From contig JAISQX010000191.1 of the NCBI GenBank assembly GCA_031273965.1, positions 1 through 6,824 on the forward strand: 6,824 nucleotides of DNA. Reading direction: 5' to 3'. Of the stretch, positions 1 through 5,580 are shown in pieces. The first letter of the stretch is position 1, and each line of letters begins with the position of its first letter. The notes below the pieces were generated by a model that was not told the DNA's origin, made no database searches, and saw only the letters and a program-made list of their open reading frames with translations. A program made the position numbers and the translations under genes. Origin of the DNA: Clostridiales bacterium. Its GTDB lineage: Bacteria > Bacillota > Clostridia > Christensenellales > JAISNN01.

Positions 1-378
1 CGGATTGTTCGGCAAGAGCATACTTATAACGGGAATGCCCATAAAAGCCACGTTTCCAAAAGCCGTGGCAAAAGAAATTATCTTGCCTTTGCCGTCCTTA
101 CAAAATTTATTCGTCAAAAAAAGCGCCGTCATACCGACGACCGTTATACCCACGACTCCTATAACGAAAGAATAAAGCATGTTTAAGAGCATTTCCCGAC
201 CGTATCCCGTTTTTTGAAACGAGGAAATAACTATCATCGGTTGGCAGACATAAAATATGATGTTGACAAGATACTTTGAGGCTTCATTCTTTAACTTCCC
301 CGTCTTTTTTAAAATATACCCGGGAACCGCAAGCGCCATCAATACGAGAACGTTTATAAGCGTGTTTTGAAAATCCAT
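1..378 (-). CDS. AEC-family (auxin efflux carrier) transporter, N-terminal part
   Basis: This is the first 126 residues of an integral membrane carrier; the rest lies beyond the left edge. Read on the minus strand from the ATG at 378, it shows about four hydrophobic stretches: residues 7-23, 34-53, 64-89 and 100-122. The segment FGNVAFMGIPVI (107-118), with Asn109, Gly114 and Pro116, is the pattern I associate with the AEC family, as is the N-terminal run of a membrane helix, a short basic loop (KKTGKLKNE, 24-32) and a second helix containing Pro47. Family members carry organic anions such as malate or malonate, or auxin in plants; the substrate cannot be read from this fragment. The start is supported by AAAGGA (385-390) six bases upstream. 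A sodium or amino-acid carrier of similar fold is the main alternative, but AEC fits better. Confidence 0.8.
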   Translation of the reverse strand, partial: MDFQNTLINVLVLMALAVPGYILKKTGKLKNEASKYLVNIIFYVCQPMIVISSFQKTGYGREMLLNMLYSFVIGVVGITVVGMTALFLTNKFCKDGKGKIISFATAFGNVAFMGIPVISMLLPNNP

Positions 379-460
379 ATTATATCCTTTTATTTTTTTA
401 TGGTTTTGCCGTTTTATATCGCGGCTTTACAGGTCTTCATTTTTCATAGGTTTTATTAAA

Positions 461-490
461 ACTATATTTACGACCGATATATTTTAACAA
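461..490 (-). promoter_or_regulatory. Candidate promoter of the AEC transporter gene
   Basis: On the minus strand TTGTTA (485-490) and TATAGT (461-466) are separated by 18 bases. The -35 box matches the sigma-A consensus at four of six positions and the -10 box at five of six. The implied leader is roughly 75-80 nt. The -35 box abuts the left end of the foldback element at 492, so the insertion would sit just upstream of this promoter. The region is AT-rich, so chance matches are likely. Confidence 0.35.
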
Positions 491-491
491 A

Positions 492-669
492 GAGGCTGCG
501 GAATAATTAATTTGAGGTTTTTGCGAGCGGTCTTTTGAGATAAATTTTCGCCTTTTTGTGCCTTAGGGCGTAGCGGAGCTACGTTAAAAGGCGCAAAAGA
601 CAGAATTTAACCAAAAGGATGCCGCAAAAAATAAAGCAACAATGTTGCGGTTAATTATTCCGCAGCCTC
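492..669. repeat. MITE-like foldback element with 19-bp terminal inverted repeats
   Basis: GAGGCTGCGGAATAATTAA (492-510) recurs as an exact reverse complement at 651-669. The interior is also an imperfect palindrome: the left half aligns with the reverse complement of the right half over most of its length, with a few small indels. It closes in the centre on CGTAGC-GGA-GCTACG. There is no open reading frame of note inside. AAA flanks both ends (489-491 and 670-672), which could be a 3-bp target duplication but is too short and low in complexity to prove one. The size, the perfect ends, the palindromic body and the intergenic location, eight bases beyond the exonuclease stop codon, fit a non-autonomous miniature element. 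A dispersed REP-type palindrome is the alternative. Confidence 0.75.
626..648 (-). terminator. Possible intrinsic terminator of the exonuclease gene, inside the foldback element
   Basis: Reading the minus strand downstream of the exonuclease stop, GCAAC-ATT-GTTGC (648 to 636) forms a 5-bp stem with a 3-nt loop, followed directly by TTTATTTTTT (635 to 626). The T-tract is good but the stem is short. The larger palindrome around it could also fold in the RNA and either help or compete. Confidence 0.4.
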
Positions 670-677
670 AAAGCGAA

Positions 678-1292
678 TCAAGTTGTGAATTTGTCCAAAA
701 GCTTCTTGTCGCGTTCGCTCTCAAGAGCGTCGTTTAAGGCTTTTTTTACACAAATGTACAGTAGCGCCGTATCATACCTAGCGTCATGCAATTCGCCGCT
801 ATCTATCAAAAAAATATCCGCCGCCGCTCCGATTGCCTCGTCCTCTTTTATACCGAAATGCTCGCCTAATTCGGACAATTTGGGATATTTATACATATTG
901 CGCCCCGTTCCGCCCAGCTTGCAATGCGGAATAAAATGTTTCATAGTGCAAAAGCTGTTTTTATATCGGAAAGGATTTTCTATTCTCTCAAATTCTTTCG
1001 CCATAAATTTATAGTCAAATCTAAAATTGTGCGCTATAATCATCCTTGCCCCGGAGAAATCCGTATGTATCTCGTCCGCGTCGTCGATAAACCTACGTCC
1101 TTGGGATAATTCACTCAACTTAGATAGACTGAGTTTGTGTATCCTTTGAGAGCCGGGGTCCATAGAGTCCACGGTAAAGAAAAAATTCTTTGCAACCAAA
1201 GCGCCGCCGCCGTCGATGATATACGACAGCTGGCATATTTGACCGGGGATTAACGAGGTTGTCTCGGTGTCAAAGTAAATGCAATAAGACAT
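678..1292 (-). CDS. DEDDh-type 3'-5' exonuclease (DnaQ / RNase T-like)
   Basis: A 204-residue stand-alone exonuclease domain predicted to remove nucleotides from 3' ends of DNA or RNA using two metal ions. All five expected catalytic residues are visible: Asp8 and Glu10 in FDTETT (motif I), Asp93 in HNFRFD (88-93, motif II), and His169 with Asp174 in HDARYD (motif III), the spacing of the DEDDh subclass. No polymerase, helicase or BRCT domain is attached, so this is a free nuclease and not a replicative polymerase subunit. DNA repair or RNA trimming are both possible; the substrate cannot be decided from sequence. The ATG is preceded by AAAAGGG with a 7-nt gap. The gene follows the ABC exporter genes on the same strand after a 106-nt gap (1293-1398), in which I see a TTGACA-like box (1382-1387) but no matching -10, so co-transcription is possible. 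Confidence 0.88.
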   Translation of the reverse strand: MSYCIYFDTETTSLIPGQICQLSYIIDGGGALVAKNFFFTVDSMDPGSQRIHKLSLSKLSELSQGRRFIDDADEIHTDFSGARMIIAHNFRFDYKFMAKEFERIENPFRYKNSFCTMKHFIPHCKLGGTGRNMYKYPKLSELGEHFGIKEDEAIGAAADIFLIDSGELHDARYDTALLYICVKKALNDALESERDKKLLDKFTT

Positions 1293-1398
1293 TTAAAAAC
1301 CCTTTTATAGTGTCGGCATAAATTAAAGCGAGCGGATTACGAGTACTAAGCGGATACAAAAGGCGCCGTTTTCTATACTTGTGTCAATCTGTTCCTCT

Positions 1399-3156
1399 TT
1401 ACTGTTGATTTGCGCTGACGGAATATTGACTGTCATATAGCTTACGGTAAAAACCGTTTTTGTCCATTAGCTCTTTGTGCGAGCCTTTTTCTATGACGTT
1501 TCCGTTATTCATAACCAATATAAGGTCGGCGTTGAGTATTGTCGAAAGCCTATGCGCGACAACAAAAGACGTCCTTCCTTTCATCATACTGTCAAAAACG
1601 TTTTTTATACGCATTTCTATATACGTATCGATACTGCTTGTCGCCTCGTCAAGTATCAAAAGCGGCGGTATATTGAGCATTATGCGCGCTATAAAAATCA
1701 GTTGTTTTTGCCCTTTGGATATATTCATCAGACCGTCGGAAATTATCGTGTCGAACCCGTCCTTTAAATTTGTGACAAAATCGTAGCAATCCGCATTTTT
1801 TGCGGCTTCTATTATTTCCTCTTCGGTAGCCCCTTCTTTTCCGTATGCGATATTTTCCTTTATCGTGCCGGTAAAGAGGTAAGCGTCCTGCAATACCATG
1901 CCGAACGCGCGATGCAGCGACTCTCGTTTTATATCCTTGACATTATACCCGTCCAAGAATATAGCTCCGCCGTCGACGTCGTAAAAACGCATGAGAAGAT
2001 TTACAAGCGTAGTTTTTCCGCTGCCCGTCGGACCGACTATAGCTATTTTTTGTCCTTTTGACACGGAAAGCGAAAAGCCTTTTATAAGCGGCTTATCCTC
2101 CGAGTAAGAAAAATCAACATTGTCAAAAACCACGTCGCCGCGGAAATTGTTTAGAGTGACGGCGTTTTCCCTATCTTCCGTGTCCTCTTTTTCGTTCAGA
2201 ACGGAAAAAATCCTCTCCGCCGCCGCTATTGCCGATTGTAACTGAGTGATTACCGACGTAATGTCGGTAAACGGGCGCGCGTATTGGTTTGAATACATCA
2301 AAAATGCCGTGGTTATGTTTATCGGTACGCTGAAAAACACACAAAAAATGCCCACGGATATATATGTGAATAACCCTATATATCTAACAAGCGGATTGAC
2401 CATAGAGGATAAAAACTGCGATTTTACACTCGTCGAGTACAATGCGTCGTTTGTTTCGGCAAATTTTCTTTTTGCCGTCTCCTCGTATAAATACGCTTTT
2501 ACGATTTTTTGCCCCGATATCATTTCATTTGATACGGCGTTCAAAAGCCCCAAATTTTTTTGAGTCTGCGAAAAATATCGTTTGCTAAGCTTGGACAGCG
2601 AGTATGCCGTAAGAAGCGCCAGCGGCGTAAGACAAACGACGATAAGCGCTATAATCGGATCCAGTATAAACATAGACACCAACGTAACGCAAACGGTCGC
2701 CGAACACATAAAAAGCAATGTTATATTGCTTATCATGCCCTCGCCCACGGTTTCCACATCGTTTATTATGTTGCCTATGAGCACTCCCGTTTTATTTTGG
2801 TCTAAAAATTTTACGGGCATTTTTGACAGCTTTGTAAAAAGCTCGTCCCTTATGTTGCGTATCGTATTTTGAGTGAGAATATTGGTAAGCAATCCGTACG
2901 CGTAATTAAACGCCGCGGCAAAAAGATAAATGACGGCAAGTCTTTTGACATAGACGAGAAGTCCGCTCAATAAAAAGTTGTCGCCTGTCATAAATTTAAC
3001 GGCGTCGGAAACTATAAGAGGACCTATGACTGAAAAAATAACTGATATGAGAGAAAAAATTACAGCCCAAAAAAACAGCGCTTTGAACTTATATGAATAA
3101 GACAAAAGGCGTAAAAAAACCTTTAACGACGAATTATTGTCTTGATTTTTTTTCAT
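1399..3156 (-). CDS. ABC exporter half-transporter, catalytic-site subunit (degenerate signature motif)
   Basis: A 585-residue fusion of a six-helix exporter membrane domain (about 24-310) and a nucleotide-binding domain (about 341-575). The ATPase motifs are Walker A GPTGSGKT (375-382), Q-loop Gln423, Walker B LLILDE (499-504) with catalytic Glu504, D-loop SSID (507-510) and switch His535. The ABC signature is ISKGQ (479-483) in place of LSGGQ. Together with its upstream neighbour this matches heterodimeric exporters such as TM287/TM288, LmrCD and BmrCD, which export drugs, lipids or peptides; the substrate here is unknown. This subunit supplies the working Walker B Glu and His, while its altered signature faces the partner's degenerate site. 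I chose the ATG at 3156, with AGAGGGA four bases upstream. An in-frame TTG at 3192 (AGGA ten bases upstream) would add 12 basic residues, MRSKPPKKKRDV, and cannot be excluded. The gap to the upstream gene's stop is 48 nt, or 12 nt with the TTG. Confidence 0.93.
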   Translation of the reverse strand: MKKNQDNNSSLKVFLRLLSYSYKFKALFFWAVIFSLISVIFSVIGPLIVSDAVKFMTGDNFLLSGLLVYVKRLAVIYLFAAAFNYAYGLLTNILTQNTIRNIRDELFTKLSKMPVKFLDQNKTGVLIGNIINDVETVGEGMISNITLLFMCSATVCVTLVSMFILDPIIALIVVCLTPLALLTAYSLSKLSKRYFSQTQKNLGLLNAVSNEMISGQKIVKAYLYEETAKRKFAETNDALYSTSVKSQFLSSMVNPLVRYIGLFTYISVGIFCVFFSVPINITTAFLMYSNQYARPFTDITSVITQLQSAIAAAERIFSVLNEKEDTEDRENAVTLNNFRGDVVFDNVDFSYSEDKPLIKGFSLSVSKGQKIAIVGPTGSGKTTLVNLLMRFYDVDGGAIFLDGYNVKDIKRESLHRAFGMVLQDAYLFTGTIKENIAYGKEGATEEEIIEAAKNADCYDFVTNLKDGFDTIISDGLMNISKGQKQLIFIARIMLNIPPLLILDEATSSIDTYIEMRIKNVFDSMMKGRTSFVVAHRLSTILNADLILVMNNGNVIEKGSHKELMDKNGFYRKLYDSQYSVSANQQ

Positions 3157-3204
3157 GACGTCCCTCTTTTTTTTAGGCGGCTTAGAGCGCAATATACGCG
3201 CGTC

Positions 3205-4902
3205 CTAAATATTTTGCGAATCGTATATGTCTTTATATACGCGGCAGGACTCAAGCAATTCCTTATGCGTTCCCGCTCCCGCGACTTCGCCTTTGTAAAG
3301 CACGAGTATTTTGTCCGCGTACACGATTGAAGACGCGCGTTGAGATATAATTATTTTAGTCGATTTAAGCTCCGTAAGAGCCTCCCTCAATTTTGATTCG
3401 GTGATATAGTCAAGAGCGCTAAACGAATCGTCGAATATTATTATCTCGGAATTTCGCGCTATCCCTCTGGCGATGGAAAGTCTTTGCTTCTGTCCTCCGG
3501 AAAGGTTCCTTCCGTTCTGTTCTATTGTCCCGTCGTAACCGCCCGGTATGTTTTCTATGAAGTCGTGCGCCTGCGCAATTTTTGCCGCCCGTATCACATC
3601 CTCATCCGAAGCGGAAGAACCGAAGCGAATATTTTCTTTAACCGACCCAGAGAATATAGCGGCTTCTTGGGCGATAACGGTTATCTCTTTTCTTAACGCG
3701 CTAACGGGATATTTGTGTATGTCCACGCCTTTATAGATTATTTTTCCACTTTTAACGTCATAAAACCGCGGAATAAGATTTATCAAGGTGGTTTTTCCCG
3801 ATCCGGTTCCGCCGATTATACCGAGAGTTTCACCGCATTTTAGGCTAAACGACACGTCCTTTAGCACGGCGCCGTCCTTATCGTATCCGAAGGAAACGTT
3901 TTTATACTCTAAAATACTATTGAAACGTCCGCTTTTTGGAATACTTCCTTCTTCCTTCGCCAAGCTTGTCGAGGTATAAAAGATTTCCTTTACTCTTTTG
4001 TTGCTTGCCGCCGCTTTTACTATGTTTAGAGTCAATGTGGTTATCATATTTAGCGCCGTAACTATCTGCACCATATATGTTATAAACGCCGAGATGTTCG
4101 CCACCTCAAAGCGCGGAGGCGTCGCATTTACCGCCATTCCTACAAAATATACGATAGCTATGACTCCGACGTTGATTATAAATGTGTTAATAGGCCCTAA
4201 CCCCGCGGACATTTTGCCCGCCTGAACGGACATTGACGCGTGTTTTTGGGTGTATCCTTTGAACTCGGTTATTTCTCTTTCGCGTTTATTAAACGCCCTT
4301 ACGACCCTTATCCCCTCCAAATCCTCTTTTGTTTCCAATGTCACGGCATCAAGAATTTTTTGAATTTCCGTATATTTCGGAACAAGCCGTTTGGTTATTA
4401 TATAGAACGAAGCCGCAAGAAACGGCAGGCACGCCACTATTATCAAGGCTATTCCGCCGTCTATAAGCATGGCGAACAATATGCTTCCCGCTATGAGAAA
4501 CGGAGCGCGCAAAGCTATTCTGACAAATATCAATACGGCGTTTTGTATAGAGTTTACGTCGGCGGTGAGGCGGTTTATAAGCGAAGCCGTCCCGATTTTA
4601 TCTATATCGTAAAATTCCAAGCTATTTATCTTTTCGTAAATATCCTCTCTCATTTTATGCGAAACCGCCGCCGCCGCGCGCGCCGAAAAATATTGTCCGA
4701 GGGTCGCGAGCGCAGAGCCTAAAACGACTATCGCCAGCATGATAAGGGTCATTCTTGTATAAAACTGCTTATCGTTTCCGCTCAATACCGAAGCCATGAC
4801 AAAAGGTATAAAAAGTTCCACGCTCGCCTCAATCATCTTAAAAAACGAACCCAAAATAAAGTATTTTTTATAAAGTTTTACATAACTAAAAAAAGAATAC
4901 AA
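3205..4902 (-). CDS. ABC exporter half-transporter, degenerate-site subunit (Asp and Gln substitutions)
   Basis: A 565-residue half-transporter, first gene of the exporter pair. The membrane domain spans about residues 13-300 with hydrophobic stretches near 14-38, 51-72, 122-146, 149-170, 237-258 and 270-297; the nucleotide-binding domain follows from about 331. Motifs are Walker A GGTGSGKT (364-371), Q-loop Gln412, a canonical LSGGQ signature (467-471), Walker B IIIFDD (487-492) with Asp492 at the usual catalytic Glu position, D-loop SALD (495-498), and Gln521 where the switch His is expected (ISQRAS). Both substitutions are known hallmarks of the non-hydrolysing site in heterodimeric exporters such as TM287/288. 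The start codon is TTG at 4902, supported by GGGAGAGG (4907-4914) four bases upstream and by the N-terminus (a YVKLYKKY segment before the first helix), typical of the family. The next Met (residue 23) lies inside the first membrane helix. Confidence 0.93.
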   Translation of the reverse strand: MYSFFSYVKLYKKYFILGSFFKMIEASVELFIPFVMASVLSGNDKQFYTRMTLIMLAIVVLGSALATLGQYFSARAAAAVSHKMREDIYEKINSLEFYDIDKIGTASLINRLTADVNSIQNAVLIFVRIALRAPFLIAGSILFAMLIDGGIALIIVACLPFLAASFYIITKRLVPKYTEIQKILDAVTLETKEDLEGIRVVRAFNKREREITEFKGYTQKHASMSVQAGKMSAGLGPINTFIINVGVIAIVYFVGMAVNATPPRFEVANISAFITYMVQIVTALNMITTLTLNIVKAAASNKRVKEIFYTSTSLAKEEGSIPKSGRFNSILEYKNVSFGYDKDGAVLKDVSFSLKCGETLGIIGGTGSGKTTLINLIPRFYDVKSGKIIYKGVDIHKYPVSALRKEITVIAQEAAIFSGSVKENIRFGSSASDEDVIRAAKIAQAHDFIENIPGGYDGTIEQNGRNLSGGQKQRLSIARGIARNSEIIIFDDSFSALDYITESKLREALTELKSTKIIISQRASSIVYADKILVLYKGEVAGAGTHKELLESCRVYKDIYDSQNI

Positions 4903-4936
4903 AATACCTCTCCCGACGGAACTTTTTGATAATTAA

Positions 4937-4965
4937 ATTATACTACCAAATCAATTATTTGTAAA
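4937..4965 (-). promoter_or_regulatory. Sigma-A type promoter of the ABC exporter operon
   Basis: On the minus strand TTTACA (4960-4965, five of six consensus) is separated by exactly 17 bases from TATAAT (4937-4942, perfect). Transcription would begin near 4930, giving a leader of about 28 nt before the TTG start at 4902. No operator is evident. The 230 bases between this gene and the acyl carrier protein terminator otherwise hold only a weak stem-loop (CACGTT 4981-4986 with AACGTG 4995-5000) upstream of the promoter, with no role I can assign. Confidence 0.75.
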
Positions 4966-5133
4966 ACGCTTTTTACCGCGCACGTTCAAAAAAAAACGTG
5001 GCAAACTCATGAAAACTTTTTTTGAATAACTATCCGTTATTTTACTTAGGATTGCCGAAAACCGCGCTTTATAGTTCTCCTCATACGCCGCAATCGCCGA
5101 ATTTCTCCCCTTGCGTCGGCAAGCGGCGCAATT

Positions 5134-5166
5134 AAAAAAAACCGCCGCTTAAATACTTCGCGGCGG
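5134..5166 (-). terminator. Intrinsic terminator of the acyl carrier protein gene
   Basis: On the minus strand, 20 bases past the acyl carrier protein stop codon, CCGCCGC (5166-5160) pairs with GCGGCGG (5148-5142) around an 11-nt loop and runs straight into eight T residues (5141-5134). A 7-bp all-GC stem plus T8 is a textbook Rho-independent terminator. It separates the acyl carrier protein transcript from the exporter operon downstream. Confidence 0.88.
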
Positions 5167-5186
5167 CGGATGTGCTTTATTCGTTT

Positions 5187-5408
5187 TTATTTACCGGAAA
5201 AATAATTCTCTATATCGCCTATGGTCTTAAGCTTTTCGAGTTCGTTGTCCTTTATGGTAACGCCGTATTTTTCTTCTAATTTCATAAGCAAGTCGACAAG
5301 GTCAAGAGAATCGGCGCCGAGATCGGTCAAGATATTTGTGGCGCGCGTAAGCTTAGAGGCATCAATTTTAAATTGCTTTGATATCGTATTTTTTATCTCT
5401 TCAAACAT
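5187..5408 (-). CDS. acpP: Acyl carrier protein
   Basis: A 73-residue acidic helical protein of normal length for an acyl carrier protein. The motif GADSLDLVDLLMKLEEKYG contains Ser34, the residue that receives the 4'-phosphopantetheine arm from holo-ACP synthase; growing acyl chains are carried there as thioesters in the cytoplasm. The whole protein is one ACP domain. No fab, plsX or rnc gene is adjacent: it is a single-gene unit with its own promoter and terminator, divergent from the beta-glucosidase. It may be the housekeeping AcpP or an additional copy; sequence alone here cannot decide. The ATG at 5408 is preceded by AAGGAGAG (5419-5426) with a somewhat long 10-nt spacing. A carrier for D-alanylation (DltC) or for a natural-product pathway is a less likely alternative, since neither partner gene is nearby. 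Confidence 0.93.
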   Translation of the reverse strand: MFEEIKNTISKQFKIDASKLTRATNILTDLGADSLDLVDLLMKLEEKYGVTIKDNELEKLKTIGDIENYFSGK

Positions 5409-5439
5409 AATTTTTTATCTCTCCTTTTTGTTTGTAACT

Positions 5440-5468
5440 ATTTTATCATATATTCGCATAATTTTCAA
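5440..5468 (-). promoter_or_regulatory. Sigma-A type promoter of acpP
   Basis: On the minus strand TTGAAA (5463-5468) and TAAAAT (5440-5445) are separated by 17 bases; each box matches consensus at five of six positions. The start of transcription would fall near 5433, just upstream of the ribosome binding site. The left arm of the 10-bp inverted repeat (5448-5457) lies in the spacer between the two boxes. Confidence 0.65.
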
Positions 5469-5500
5469 TGATTATTCGATAGAAATTTAAGCGAATATAT
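5448..5500. repeat. 10-bp perfect inverted repeat between the divergent acpP and beta-glucosidase promoters
   Basis: ATATATTCGC (5448-5457) recurs as its exact reverse complement GCGAATATAT (5491-5500), 33 bases apart. One arm sits in the spacer of the acpP promoter and the other some 20 bases upstream of the beta-glucosidase -35 box. The layout would suit a dimeric or looping regulator acting on both genes, but the AT-rich composition makes chance possible and no regulator gene is in the window. Confidence 0.45.
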
Positions 5501-5519
5501 AATTTTTTTGAAAACGGCA

Positions 5520-5548
5520 TTGACATATTCTCTTAAATGCTATATAAT
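5520..5548 (+). promoter_or_regulatory. Consensus sigma-A promoter of the beta-glucosidase gene
   Basis: TTGACA (5520-5525) and TATAAT (5543-5548) are both perfect and are spaced by 17 bases. An AT-rich stretch (5498-5514) just upstream could act as an UP element. The predicted leader is about 26 nt and contains the AAGGAG ribosome binding site (5564-5569). Confidence 0.88.
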
Positions 5549-5580
5549 ATATGTATAAAATATAAGGAGCTTAATATTTT

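Noticed and set aside
1293..1398. A possible promoter for the exonuclease gene based on TTGACA (minus strand, 1382-1387)
   Set aside because: At a spacing of 16-18 bases the sequence is GC-rich with nothing like TATAAT, so the -35-like hexamer is probably chance.
4240..4722. A 160-codon plus-strand frame opposite the upstream exporter subunit
   Set aside because: It lies wholly within a gene with full motif support on the other strand, shows no domain I recognise, and has biased Tyr/Arg-rich composition typical of an antisense shadow.
4981..5000. Stem-loop CACGTT/AACGTG with an A-rich loop
   Set aside because: It is upstream of the exporter promoter and downstream of the acpP terminator, lacks a T-tract on either strand after the stem, and has only six base pairs, so no role can be supported.
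4951..5148. A 65-codon open frame on the minus strand between acpP and the exporter operon
   Set aside because: It has no ATG until codon 47, no ribosome binding site placed for a usable start, begins inside the acpP terminator stem and runs through the exporter promoter. I recognise no family in its translation. A frame of this length is expected by chance.
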